From: Ensifer sp. LCM 4579
Lineage (GTDB): Bacteria > Pseudomonadota > Alphaproteobacteria > Rhizobiales > Rhizobiaceae
Reading direction: 5' to 3'
DNA: 64,000 nt
NCBI RefSeq assembly: GCF_001854885.1
Contig: NZ_MDDV01000008.1
Location: 124,001-188,000, forward strand
Shown piece by piece: positions 24,592 through 33,495 of the stretch. Under the pieces are notes generated by a model. It worked only from the letters and a program-made list of their open reading frames with translations. It was not told the origin of the DNA and searched no databases. Numbering within the stretch: the stretch's first letter is position 1; each line of letters starts with the position of its first letter. Made by a program: the position numbers and the translations under genes.

Positions 24592-26235
24592 ATGCGCAAA
24601 AAGACGCACCTGATCTCCGGGGCCGTCCTTGGCCTCTTTATCCTGTGCCATTTCTCCAATCATGCGCTGGGGCTCGTCTCCGTCGGCGCGATGGAGGCCG
24701 GACGGCGAACGCTTGGCATGATCTGGCAAAGCATACCGGGAACAATCCTGCTCTACGGTGCCCTGCTGCTGCACTTTCTGATGGCGCTCGACAGCCTCTA
24801 TCGCCGGCAGACCCTGCGAATGCCTGTCAGCGAAACTCTGAAGATCATTTTCGGCCTGGCTCTGCCTTTCCTGCTCATATCCCATGTCGTCGCCGCGCGA
24901 GTGGAGCCGACCCTGACCGGCAGCCATGTCGATTACCCCGCCATCCTGCGCGGGCTCTGGTCGCACTCCGGTTACGCGATGCGGCAGAGCTTGGCACTGC
25001 TCCTCGTCTGGGGGCATGCATGCCTTGGTGCGTGGTTCTGGATGCGTGGTCGCGCCTGGTTTCCCCGCTATGAAATTCTCCTCTATACGATTGCCCTCCT
25101 CGTTCCGGTCTTTGCCCTTCTCGGCTTCGTCAGCGGCGCCCGCTCGCTTCCGCCCGTCTATGCGGAGCATGGCGGCTATGGCGACCGGGCCAAGCTCAGC
25201 CGCTCGCCGAACAGCCCGGCGGAGACGATCCGACTCGCCCTCTACGGCGGAATTGCCGGCCTTATCGGCGGCACATTGGCCCTGCGCGCGCTGCCGGCGC
25301 GCGGACGCATCCGCGTGCGTTACCCCGATGGGCGGATCGCGGCGGTCAGCCTCGGCTTCAGTGTGCTCGAGGCAAGCCGCGCCGCCGGAATTCCACATGT
25401 TTCCGCCTGCGGCGGCCGCGGCCGCTGTTCGACCTGCCGCGTACGCGTCATACAGGGCCTCGATGGCCAGCCGGAACCGGACGCGGCCGAGCGTGCGACG
25501 CTCACCCGCATCGGCGCTCCGGACAATGTCCGTCTCGCCTGCCAGTTCCGCCCCGTGCACAATGTCACGGTCGTGCCGATCCTCGACACCGACAGTCTCG
25601 GCACGAAGAGGCAGTTGGCCCGCAACAGCGGCGGCGGGCGCGAGCAGCGCGTCGCCGTGCTCTTCTGCGACCTGCGCGACTTCACGCGCATCGCCGAGCA
25701 CCGGTTGCCCTACGACACGGTGTTCCTGCTCAACCGCTATTTCGAAATGATCGGCGAGGCGGTCGAGGGCTCGGGCGGCGTCGTCGACAAATTCATCGGT
25801 GACGGCGCATTGGCGATTTTCGGACTGAAGAGCTCTTACAAGGACGCCTGCCTGCAATCGCTGACCGCCGCCATGCGGTTGTCGGAAGGCGTTCGGGCGC
25901 TGAATCAGACGTTCGAGGCTGAACTCCAGCAGCCGCTGCGGCTCGCAATCGGCCTGCATGCCGGGCCGGCGATCATCGGCGAGATGGGATACGGGCAGGC
26001 GACATCGCTGACTGCAGTCGGCGACACGATCAACACCGCAAGCCGGCTGGAGGGCCTGGCGAAGGAGCATGACGCCGAGCTTGCCGTCTCGGTCGAGCTC
26101 GTCAACCGCGCCGGCGTCAGCCTCGAGGGCAATCGCCGTCTGGATATCGGTCTGCGCGGCCGCCAAGCACGGCTCGAAATCTGGGTCCTCGAAAACGCCG
26201 CGGCACTATCAAACGCGCTCCCGGCAGAGGCTTGA
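24592..26235 (+). CDS. Class III adenylate/guanylate cyclase with membrane haem-like and ferredoxin domains
   Basis: The 547-residue protein has three parts. Residues 1-235 are five or so membrane helices with histidines at 20, 24, 61, 98 and 142 (CHFSNHALGL resembles the haem-b subunit of succinate dehydrogenase). Residues 238-330 are a [2Fe-2S] ferredoxin domain with Cys273, Cys279, Cys282 and Cys317 (SACGGRGRCSTC; RLACQF). Residues 350-540 are a class III cyclase with metal ligands Asp360 and Asp404 (FCDLRDF; VDKFIGDGALAIF) and TAVGDTINTASRL. The lysine before FIGD favours ATP, so cAMP production is expected. Redox or oxygen control is inferred from the cofactors. The start at 24592 begins the first helix; upstream in-frame sequence is less convincing. 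Confidence 0.85.
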   Translation: MRKKTHLISGAVLGLFILCHFSNHALGLVSVGAMEAGRRTLGMIWQSIPGTILLYGALLLHFLMALDSLYRRQTLRMPVSETLKIIFGLALPFLLISHVVAARVEPTLTGSHVDYPAILRGLWSHSGYAMRQSLALLLVWGHACLGAWFWMRGRAWFPRYEILLYTIALLVPVFALLGFVSGARSLPPVYAEHGGYGDRAKLSRSPNSPAETIRLALYGGIAGLIGGTLALRALPARGRIRVRYPDGRIAAVSLGFSVLEASRAAGIPHVSACGGRGRCSTCRVRVIQGLDGQPEPDAAERATLTRIGAPDNVRLACQFRPVHNVTVVPILDTDSLGTKRQLARNSGGGREQRVAVLFCDLRDFTRIAEHRLPYDTVFLLNRYFEMIGEAVEGSGGVVDKFIGDGALAIFGLKSSYKDACLQSLTAAMRLSEGVRALNQTFEAELQQPLRLAIGLHAGPAIIGEMGYGQATSLTAVGDTINTASRLEGLAKEHDAELAVSVELVNRAGVSLEGNRRLDIGLRGRQARLEIWVLENAAALSNALPAEA

Positions 26236-26310
26236 GCCATTATCGTTTGCCCCTCTCACCCTCGCGGCAGCTAGATGAGGGACGAAGATGACCCGAAAAC
26301 GCCGACGTAG

Positions 26311-26952
26311 CTACTCCCGCACCTGCAGGCCATCGACGAACAGCCGCTCGAGGAACCGCGCGGCATCCTCGAAGCGCCCGTCACCGGCATGCTCCTGGCC
26401 GAGGACGGCGCGCACCTGCACGTCGAAGTCGGCGTAATGCTGCGTCGTCGACCAGATCGCGAAGATCAGGTGATAGGGATCGCATTTGGCGATTTTCCCC
26501 GCCTTGGCCCAGGCCCTGATCACTTCGGCCTTCTCGTCGACCAATTGCTTCAGTGGCCCTTTCAATTCGTCCTCGATATGCGGCGCCCCCTGAAGGACCT
26601 CATTGGCGAAGAGGCGGCTTTCGCGCGGGTAATCCCGCGCAAGCTCGAGCTTGCGCCTAATATAGCTTCGGATCTCGGCAACGGGGTTGCCCTCGGCGTC
26701 GAGCGCACGCAGCGGATCGAGCCAGGTGTCGAGTACTCGGTCGATCAGCGCGCGGTGCATCGCCTCCTTGGTGCGGAAATAATAAAGCAGGTTCGGCTTC
26801 GACATGCCGGCGACCTCGGCGATCTGATCGATGGTCGAGCCGCGGAAGCCGTGCGCCGAGAAGACCTCCAGCGCCGCTTCCAAGATCTGCTCCTCCTTCT
26901 CCTCCTGAATACGCGTGCGCCTCTGGGTCTTGGCCGCTCTTGGAAGTACCAT
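26311..26952 (-). CDS. rutR: RutR-like TetR regulator of pyrimidine catabolism
   Basis: The 213-residue protein starts at 26952 with GGGGGAGAG upstream. The N-terminal DNA-binding domain reads EQILEAALEVFSAHGFRGST, IDQIAEVAGMSKPNLLYYF (residues 20-60), then a C-terminal domain like RutR (YcdC): LRALDAEGNPVAEIRSYI, ESRLFANEVLQGAPHI, DPYHLIFAIWSTTQHYADF. RutR of E. coli binds uracil and thymine. It is divergent from the carbamoylase/hydantoinase genes, with a RutR-type operator between them. Confidence 0.85.
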   Translation of the reverse strand: MVLPRAAKTQRRTRIQEEKEEQILEAALEVFSAHGFRGSTIDQIAEVAGMSKPNLLYYFRTKEAMHRALIDRVLDTWLDPLRALDAEGNPVAEIRSYIRRKLELARDYPRESRLFANEVLQGAPHIEDELKGPLKQLVDEKAEVIRAWAKAGKIAKCDPYHLIFAIWSTTQHYADFDVQVRAVLGQEHAGDGRFEDAARFLERLFVDGLQVRE

Positions 26953-27075
26953 CTCTCCCCCTGTCGATGCCCGCACCGGATTCCGATCCGCCCCAATTTC
27001 GGACCCGCCATTTTATTACCAGCAGGTCCGATTTTTTCTTTTTCCCGCTTGAGTGCCGCTGCGGAAGCTGTAATG

Positions 27076-27091
27076 TTTACCAACCGGTCAA
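27076..27091 (+). promoter_or_regulatory. RutR-type operator between rutR and the hydrolase genes
   Basis: TTTACCA-AC-CGGTCAA matches the RutR operator TTGACCA-N2-TGGTCAA at six of seven positions in each half. It lies 124 bp upstream of the rutR-like start and 128 bp before the divergent carbamoylase gene, and is suited to control both. Confidence 0.6.
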
Positions 27092-27218
27092 ATTATCAGC
27101 CAGAACGCCAATAAAGGCAACGGCTGTTCGAAGGGCATAAAACAAAGCTCCGATTTGGCCAACGGGAACATGAGGGCTATCCCCGGGGAGGGCCCAGCCG
27201 AAAACAGAGGAGAACGCC

Positions 27219-28469
27219 ATGGCAGCACCTGGCGAGAATAGGCGCGTCAATGCCGACCGCCTGTGGGATTCGTTGATGGAAATGGCGAAGATCGGCCCAG
27301 GCGTCGCTGGCGGTAACAATCGCCAGACCCTGACGGACGCCGACGGCGAAGCCCGACGGCTGTTTCAGTCCTGGTGCGCGGCGGCCGGGCTCACCATGGG
27401 TGTCGACAAGATGGGCACCATGTTCATGACCCGCCCCGGAACCGATCCCGATGCCCTGCCCGTCCATATCGGCTCCCATCTCGATACCCAACCGACCGGC
27501 GGCAAGTACGACGGCGTGCTCGGGGTGTTGAGCGGCCTTGAGGTCGTGCGCACGATGAACGACCTCGGGATCAGGACCAGGCACCCGATCGTGGTTACCA
27601 ATTGGACCAATGAGGAAGGCGCGCGATTTGCGCCGGCAATGCTTGCCTCCGGCGTCTTCGCCGGCATCCACACGCTCGACTATGCCTATGCCCGCAAGGA
27701 TCCGGAAGGAAAGAGCTTCGGCGACGAGTTGAAGCGCATCGGCTGGGTCGGCGACGAAGAAGTCGGCGCCCGCAAGATGCACGCCTATTTCGAATATCAC
27801 ATCGAACAGGGACCGATCCTCGAAGCCGAGAACAGGGAGATCGGCGTCGTCACCCACTGCCAGGGTCTATGGTGGCTCGAGTTCACCCTGACCGGCCGGG
27901 AGGCCCATACCGGCTCAACGCCGATGAACATGCGCGTGAATGCCGGGCTTGCCATGGCGCGCATCCTCGAAATGGTGCAGACCGTCGCCATCGAAAATCA
28001 GCCGGGAGCCGTCGGCGGCGTCGGCCAGATGTTCTTCTCGCCGAATTCCCGCAACGTGCTGCCGGGCAAGGTCGTGTTCACCGTCGACATCCGCTCGCCG
28101 GACCAGATTAAGCTCGACGGCATGCGCGCGCGCATCGAGGCGGAAGCGCCGAAGATCTGCGAGCCTCTTGGCGTCGGCTGTTCCATCGAGGCGGTCGGCC
28201 ATTTCGACCCGGTCACCTTCGATCCCAAGCTGGTCTCAACCGTCCGCGGCGCCGCCGAGAAGCTCGGCTACAGCCATATGGACCTCATTTCCGGTGCCGG
28301 ACACGACGCCTGCTGGGCGGCAAAAGTCGCCCCCACGACGATGATCATGTGCCCCTGCGTCGGAGGGTTGAGTCACAACGAGGCCGAGGACATTTCAAAG
28401 GAATGGGCCGTGGCCGGCGCCGACGTCCTGTTCCACGCCGTGCTCGAAACGGCGGAAGTCGTCGAGTGA
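27219..28469 (+). CDS. hyuC: Zn-dependent N-carbamoyl-beta-alanine/amino acid amidohydrolase
   Basis: The 416-residue M20-type hydrolase has the metal-binding residues of carbamoylases: HIGSHLDTQPTGGKYDGVLG (residues 84-103), NEEGARFAPAM, YHIEQGPIL and GLSHNEAEDIS near the end. The dimerisation lid occurs at 210-325 (GREAHTGSTPMN, with GQMFFSPNSRNVLPG). It releases ammonia and CO2 from carbamoyl-beta-alanine, the last step of reductive pyrimidine degradation, or from N-carbamoyl amino acids. It precedes hydA by 82 bp. Confidence 0.9.
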   Translation: MAAPGENRRVNADRLWDSLMEMAKIGPGVAGGNNRQTLTDADGEARRLFQSWCAAAGLTMGVDKMGTMFMTRPGTDPDALPVHIGSHLDTQPTGGKYDGVLGVLSGLEVVRTMNDLGIRTRHPIVVTNWTNEEGARFAPAMLASGVFAGIHTLDYAYARKDPEGKSFGDELKRIGWVGDEEVGARKMHAYFEYHIEQGPILEAENREIGVVTHCQGLWWLEFTLTGREAHTGSTPMNMRVNAGLAMARILEMVQTVAIENQPGAVGGVGQMFFSPNSRNVLPGKVVFTVDIRSPDQIKLDGMRARIEAEAPKICEPLGVGCSIEAVGHFDPVTFDPKLVSTVRGAAEKLGYSHMDLISGAGHDACWAAKVAPTTMIMCPCVGGLSHNEAEDISKEWAVAGADVLFHAVLETAEVVE

Positions 28470-28551
28470 GACTTGCTGCGGCGGGACGGAAGTTCCGCCC
28501 GTTTGGCTGGTGGCCTACCGCCGCCCAACAGATCATTGCGAGGGAAGAACA

Positions 28552-30006
28552 ATGAGCACCGTCATCAAGGGTGGAACCATCGTCACGGCCGACCTGACCT
28601 ACAAGGCCGACATCAAGGTCGAAGGCGGCAAGATCGTCGAGATCGGCCCCGATCTCTCGGGCACAGAAACGCTCGACGCGACCGGCTGCTACGTGATGCC
28701 GGGCGGCATCGACCCGCACACCCATCTCGAAATGCCCTTCATGGGCACCTATTCCTCCGACGATTTCGGGAGCGGCACGCGCGCGGCTCTGGCCGGCGGC
28801 ACCACCATGGTCGTCGACTTCGCGCTCCCCTCGCCAGGCCAGTCGCTGCTGGAGGCCCTCACCATGTGGGACAACAAGTCGACCCGCGCCAATTGCGACT
28901 ACTCCTTCCACATGGCGATCACCTGGTGGGGCGAGCAGGTGTTCAACGAGATGGAGACTATCGTCAAGGATAAGGGCATCAACACCTTCAAGCACTTCAT
29001 GGCCTATAAGGGCGCGCTGATGGTGGACGATGACGAGATGTTCTCTTCCTTCCAGCGCTGCGCCGCGCTCGGCGCCCTGCCTCTCGTCCACGCCGAGAAC
29101 GGCGACGTGGTGGCGCAACTCCAGGCGAAGCTGCTCGCCGACGGCAATAATGGCCCCGAGGCGCATGCCTATTCACGGCCGGCGGAGGTGGAGGGCGAGG
29201 CCACCAATCGCGCGATCATGATTGCCGACATGGCGGGCTGTCCCGTCTATATCGTCCACACCTCCTGCGAGCAGGCGCACGAGGCGATCCGCCGCGCCCG
29301 CGCCAAGGGCATGCGCGTCTTCGGCGAGCCGTTGATCCAGCATCTGACGCTGGACGAGACCGAATACCTCAACAAGGATTGGGACCACGCCGCCCGCCGG
29401 GTGATGTCGCCGCCCTTCCGCAACAAGGCGCATCAGGACAGCCTCTGGGCGGGGCTTGCCTCCGGCTCGCTGCAGGTGGTCGCAACCGACCATTGCGCCT
29501 TCACGACTGCCCAGAAGCGCTTCGGCGTCGGTGACTTCACCAAGATCCCGAACGGCACCGGCGGGCTGGAGGATCGCATGCCGATGCTCTGGACCCATGG
29601 CGTCGCGACCGGTCGGATCACCATGAACGAATTCGTCGCGGTGACGTCTACCAACATCGCCAAGATCCTCAACATCTATCCGAAAAAGGGCGCAATCCTC
29701 GTCGGCGCCGATGCCGACCTTGTCGTCTGGGACCCGAAGCGCTCGAAGACGATCTCGGCCACGACCCAGCAATCGGCGATCGATTATAACGTCTTCGAAG
29801 GCAAGACGGTCACCGGTCTGCCGCGCTTTACGCTGACGCGCGGCGTCGTCGCGATCGAGGAAAGCACGGTAAAAACCCAGGAAGGCCATGGCGAATTCGT
29901 CCGTCGCGATCCTTTCCCCGCCGTCAGCACGGCGCTCACGACCTGGAAGGAAGTGACGGCGCCGCGCGCGGTGCAGCGTACCGGCATCCCGGCAAGTGGC
30001 GTTTGA
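28552..30006 (+). CDS. hydA: Dihydropyrimidinase / D-hydantoinase
   Basis: The 484-residue cyclic amidohydrolase starts at 28552 after GAGGGAAGAAC. It carries the binuclear zinc motif DPHTHLEMPF (residues 59-68), the carbamylated lysine in FKHFMAYKGAL at about 150, further histidines in VHAENGD and VHTSCEQAH, and the metal aspartate in TDHCAF. It opens dihydrouracil and dihydrothymine to N-carbamoyl-beta-amino acids, linking PreTA and the carbamoylase. Length is as usual for the family. Confidence 0.94.
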   Translation: MSTVIKGGTIVTADLTYKADIKVEGGKIVEIGPDLSGTETLDATGCYVMPGGIDPHTHLEMPFMGTYSSDDFGSGTRAALAGGTTMVVDFALPSPGQSLLEALTMWDNKSTRANCDYSFHMAITWWGEQVFNEMETIVKDKGINTFKHFMAYKGALMVDDDEMFSSFQRCAALGALPLVHAENGDVVAQLQAKLLADGNNGPEAHAYSRPAEVEGEATNRAIMIADMAGCPVYIVHTSCEQAHEAIRRARAKGMRVFGEPLIQHLTLDETEYLNKDWDHAARRVMSPPFRNKAHQDSLWAGLASGSLQVVATDHCAFTTAQKRFGVGDFTKIPNGTGGLEDRMPMLWTHGVATGRITMNEFVAVTSTNIAKILNIYPKKGAILVGADADLVVWDPKRSKTISATTQQSAIDYNVFEGKTVTGLPRFTLTRGVVAIEESTVKTQEGHGEFVRRDPFPAVSTALTTWKEVTAPRAVQRTGIPASGV

Positions 30007-30022
30007 CGCAATGCCGCATTCG

Positions 30023-30457
30023 TCATTTGTCAGGCGCGAAGGGATCGGCCGGCACAAGTTCGTCGAGCTCCGGCAGCAGCACCACACTCTCCTGCTCCTT
30101 CGGATCCGTCCGGGCAATCACCGCCGTGCACGGGCTGTCGGAAAGGTTCGCCGGCAGATGCGGCACGCCGGCGGGGATGTAGAACATCTCGCCGGCCTTG
30201 ACGACCACATGCTCCTCGAGCCGGTCGCCGAACCAGGTGTGCGCCTCGCCGGAAAGCACGTAAATCGCTGTCTCGTGGCTCTCATGGAGATGCGCCTTGG
30301 CGCGGGCGCCCGGCGGTACCGTCAGGAGATGCATGCAGATGCCCGTCGACCCCACCGTCTCCGCGGCAATGCCTTCGAAATAGTTGAGCCCCTGCTTTCC
30401 GGCGTAACCGTTGCCCGGGCGCACCACGCGACAGCCAGGATTGGATGATCGAGACAT
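30023..30457 (-). CDS. Cupin domain protein
   Basis: The 144-residue protein starts at 30457, where GGAGAAG lies 6 bp upstream. It is a single small beta-barrel cupin: motif 1 G-x5-HLHESHETAIYVLSGE (metal ligands His, His, Glu, His in order) and motif 2 GEMFYIPAGVPHLPAN. Such proteins bind a metal and act as oxygenases, isomerases or sensors. It converges on hydA (16 bp) and is divergent from the ABC transporter, so it may serve the pyrimidine cluster. Substrate unknown. Confidence 0.82.
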   Translation of the reverse strand: MSRSSNPGCRVVRPGNGYAGKQGLNYFEGIAAETVGSTGICMHLLTVPPGARAKAHLHESHETAIYVLSGEAHTWFGDRLEEHVVVKAGEMFYIPAGVPHLPANLSDSPCTAVIARTDPKEQESVVLLPELDELVPADPFAPDK

Positions 30458-30578
30458 GAATCTTCTCCAGAATTCGCTGAAAAACTCGCAACCGGAACCG
30501 TCTGCGGCAAATCCGCGATTGCATGTTGCGAGCCCTGATAGCAGTCTGGCACAGACAAATGAGAATGAGAATTCACCG

Positions 30579-31370
30579 ATGACATCCAACCCCGCTTCCG
30601 TCGTCTCGGCCCGGAACCTTGGGCTGACGTTTGAGACGAGCGACGGGCCGGTCAACGCCCTTACCGACGTGAACCTCGACGTCGCCAAGGGCGACTTCGT
30701 TTCCTTCATCGGTCCCTCCGGCTGCGGCAAGACGACGTTCCTGCGCGTCATTGCCGACCTGGAAAAGCCGACCGCCGGTTCGATCGCCGTCAACGGCCTG
30801 ACGCCTGAGGACGCTCGCCGCAAGCGCGCCTATGGCTATGTCTTCCAGGCGGCCGCGCTTTATCCCTGGCGGACGATTGAGAAGAACATCGCGCTGCCAC
30901 TTGAAATCATGGGCTATTCCCGGGAAGAGAAGAAGGCGCGGATCGAACGCACGCTGGAACTCGTCAACCTCGCGGGTTTCGGCAAGAAATACCCGTGGCA
31001 GCTCTCTGGCGGCATGCAGCAGCGCGCTTCGATCGCCCGCGCGCTCGCCTTTGACGCCGATCTTCTCCTGATGGACGAGCCCTTCGGCGCGCTCGACGAA
31101 ATTGTCCGCGATCACTTGAATGAACAATTGCTCAAGCTCTGGGCGCGCACGGACAAGACGATCTGTTTCGTGACCCACTCGATCCCCGAGGCCGTCTACC
31201 TCTCGACCAGGATCGTCGTGATGAGCCCCCGCCCCGGACGCGTCACCGACGTGATCGAATCGACGCTGCCGAAGGAACGGCCGCTCGACATCCGCGAAAC
31301 GCCGGAATTCCTGGAAATCGCCCATCGCGTCCGCGAGGGCCTGAGAGCGGGGCACAGCTATGAGGAATAG
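30579..31370 (+). CDS. ABC transporter ATP-binding protein (nitrate/taurine/pyrimidine-precursor type)
   Basis: The 263-residue protein has Walker A GPSGCGKTTFL, Q-loop FQAAALYPWRT, signature QLSGGMQQRASIARALA, Walker B LLLMDEPFGALDE and switch VTHSIPEAVYLS. It belongs to the SsuB/TauB/ThiZ subfamily used with NMT1/THI5-type binding proteins. The ribosome site is weak. It is followed, after a gap with a GC-rich repeat, by two permease genes and a binding protein, all in one direction. Position beside hydA suggests import of pyrimidines or pyrimidine-like compounds. Confidence 0.86.
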   Translation: MTSNPASVVSARNLGLTFETSDGPVNALTDVNLDVAKGDFVSFIGPSGCGKTTFLRVIADLEKPTAGSIAVNGLTPEDARRKRAYGYVFQAAALYPWRTIEKNIALPLEIMGYSREEKKARIERTLELVNLAGFGKKYPWQLSGGMQQRASIARALAFDADLLLMDEPFGALDEIVRDHLNEQLLKLWARTDKTICFVTHSIPEAVYLSTRIVVMSPRPGRVTDVIESTLPKERPLDIRETPEFLEIAHRVREGLRAGHSYEE

Positions 31371-31394
31371 CTGTCGGTATATTGCACTTCAAGA

Positions 31395-31432
31395 GACCCC
31401 TCCCCAACCCCTCCCCACAGGAGGGAGGGGCT
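31395..31432. repeat. GC-rich palindromic repeat within the transporter operon
   Basis: CCCCTCCCCAA occurs twice in tandem (ACCCCTCCCC-A, ACCCCTCCCC-A) and is complementary to GGAGGGAGGGGCTT just after it, giving a strong hairpin between the ATPase and permease genes. The rest of the 237-bp gap to 31607 shows no gene. Confidence 0.45.
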
Positions 31433-31607
31433 TGGTCGCGTATGCCGCTCGCTCGCTGCTCAGTCGCACCGTTCATGCGAAAACCAGTCGGGGACAAAAG
31501 GGGACAGGCAGTACGGCTCTGAAAAGCTCAAGCGTCGCGGTGGCCGGAGACGGCGCGGCATGGGTTCCCCTCCCCCTTGTGGCCCTCAGGAAGGAGCCGG
31601 CCTGACC

Positions 31608-32492
31608 ATGCGCGAACATACCCTCCTCCGCGACAAGCTCCTCCCCATCTCCACCGTCGTGCTGATGCTGATCGCCATCTGGTACGTCGCCGCCGTCTTC
31701 TTGAACGCACCCTTCGAGCGCGACACGGCAGCGCGCGCCGGCACCGGGATCGCCTGGTCGGACCTCGTCCGCAACACCATGGCACAGGAGCGTCCTGTGT
31801 TGCCGGCGCCGCACCAGGTGGTCGCCGAGATCTGGGATACGACCGTCAACAAGGCGATCACGTCGAAGCGCAGCCTGGTCTATCATGCCTGGATCACGCT
31901 CTCGGCCACTCTGCTCGGCTTCGGGATCGGCGCGGCACTCGGCATTCTTCTCGCAATCGGCATCGTCCACAACCGCGCGATGGATCGCTCGCTCATGCCC
32001 TGGGTGATCGCCAGCCAGACGATCCCGATCCTGGCGATCGCGCCGATGATCATCGTCGTCCTCAATGCGATCGGCATTGCCGGCCTGCTGCCGAAAGCGC
32101 TGATTTCCACCTATCTCTCGTTCTTCCCGGTGGTCGTCGGCATGGTCAAGGGTCTGCGCAGCCCGGAAACGATCCAGCTCGATCTCATGCATACCTATAA
32201 CGCATCGCCCGCCCAGACCTTCTGGAAGCTGCGCTGGCCCTCCTCCATGCCCTTCCTCTTCACCTCGCTCAAAGTCGCGGTCGCCATCTCGCTCGTCGGC
32301 GCCATCGTCGGCGAATTACCGACCGGCGCGGTGGCCGGGCTGGGCGCCCGGCTGCTCGCCGGCTCCTATTACGGACAGACGGTGCAAATCTGGGCTGCCT
32401 TGTTCATGGCGGCAGCGCTCGCTGCCGTCCTCGTCACGATCGTCGGCCTGGCGCATGCGGCCGTGCTGAGACGCATGGGAGCCAGGCCATGA
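31608..32492 (+). CDS. ABC transporter permease (SsuC/TauC/ThiX type), first subunit
   Basis: The 294-residue membrane protein begins at 31608 with AGGAAGGAG upstream. Helices start at LLPISTVVLMLIAIWYVAAVF; the core has GFGIGAALGILLAIGIVH, IPILAIAPMIIVVL and the coupling loop AQTFWKLRWPSSMPFLFTSLK. It overlaps the second permease gene by 4 bp (ATGA), showing coupled translation. Two different permeases imply a heterodimeric channel. Confidence 0.86.
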   Translation: MREHTLLRDKLLPISTVVLMLIAIWYVAAVFLNAPFERDTAARAGTGIAWSDLVRNTMAQERPVLPAPHQVVAEIWDTTVNKAITSKRSLVYHAWITLSATLLGFGIGAALGILLAIGIVHNRAMDRSLMPWVIASQTIPILAIAPMIIVVLNAIGIAGLLPKALISTYLSFFPVVVGMVKGLRSPETIQLDLMHTYNASPAQTFWKLRWPSSMPFLFTSLKVAVAISLVGAIVGELPTGAVAGLGARLLAGSYYGQTVQIWAALFMAAALAAVLVTIVGLAHAAVLRRMGARP

Positions 32493-33358
32493 ATATGACC
32501 CCTCTCGCCGGCGCGATTGCCTTCTGGCTCGGCGCCTGGGCAATCAACGAATGGCTGGTCCGGCAGCATTTTGAGAACCGCACCCTAGCTAACCTAGCGC
32601 GCTTGGCGGTGCCGCTCCTATTCGGCCTCACCATCCTCGTCCTCTGGGAGGGCATCGTCCGTGGCTTCGGCATCCCGTCGGTCCTGCTGCCGGCCCCGTC
32701 GATGATATGGCAGAGGCTGGTGAATTCCGTTCCCACGCTCGCGGCGGATTTCCGGCAGACCTTCCTGAAATCCGTACTGACAGGCTATGCGCTCGGCTGC
32801 GGCCTCGGCTTCCTGGTGGCAATCCTGATCGACCGCTCGCCCTTCCTGCAGAAGGGCCTGCTGCCGCTCGGCAATTTCGTTTCCGCCCTTCCCGTCATCG
32901 GCGTCGCGCCGATCATGGTGATGTGGTTCGGCTTCGACTGGCAGTCGAAGGTCGCGGTCGTCGTGGTCATGACCTTCTTCCCGATTCTGGTAAACACTGT
33001 CTCTGGACTTGCCGCCGCGAGCCATATGGAGCGCGACCTGATGCGCACCTATGCGGCCAGCTGGTGGCAGACGCTTGTCAAATTGCGGCTGCCGGCCGCC
33101 TGGCCCTTCATTTTCAACGCACTCAAGATCAACTCCACCCTGGCACTGATCGGCGCCATCGTGGCCGAGTTCTTCGGGACGCCCATCGTCGGCATGGGCT
33201 TCCGGATCTCCACGGAAGTGGGCCGCATGAACGTCGACATGGTTTGGGCCGAAATCGCCGTCGCGGCGGTGGCTGGCTCCGCCTTTTACGGAACGGTCGC
33301 GCTGATCGAGCGGGCCGTCACGTTCTGGCATCCGTCCATCCGCAGTGGCCGGGGCTGA
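32489..33358 (+). CDS. ABC transporter permease (SsuC/TauC/ThiX type), second subunit
   Basis: The 289-residue protein has six or seven helices, including LARLAVPLLFGLTILVLWEGIV and GYALGCGLGFLVAILIDRS, and the coupling loop TLVKLRLPAAWPFIFNALKI. It is the partner of the preceding permease, whose stop it overlaps. The binding protein gene follows after 137 bp. Confidence 0.86.
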   Translation: MNMTPLAGAIAFWLGAWAINEWLVRQHFENRTLANLARLAVPLLFGLTILVLWEGIVRGFGIPSVLLPAPSMIWQRLVNSVPTLAADFRQTFLKSVLTGYALGCGLGFLVAILIDRSPFLQKGLLPLGNFVSALPVIGVAPIMVMWFGFDWQSKVAVVVVMTFFPILVNTVSGLAAASHMERDLMRTYAASWWQTLVKLRLPAAWPFIFNALKINSTLALIGAIVAEFFGTPIVGMGFRISTEVGRMNVDMVWAEIAVAAVAGSAFYGTVALIERAVTFWHPSIRSGRG

Positions 33359-33495
33359 TCACGATGAATTGGGGTCGACTGTCCAAATCAAAGACGTGGT
33401 CGACACTGACAATCTGGAGCGGGATGCGGGCGGAAACCCCGCTGACATTTCCTCATCCCGCTCTGACGATGAAGCAACGATAAGAGGGAACTGAC

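Noticed and set aside
24460-26166. 568-codon minus-strand frame
   Set aside because: Antisense to the adenylate cyclase gene; no motif and no ribosome site.
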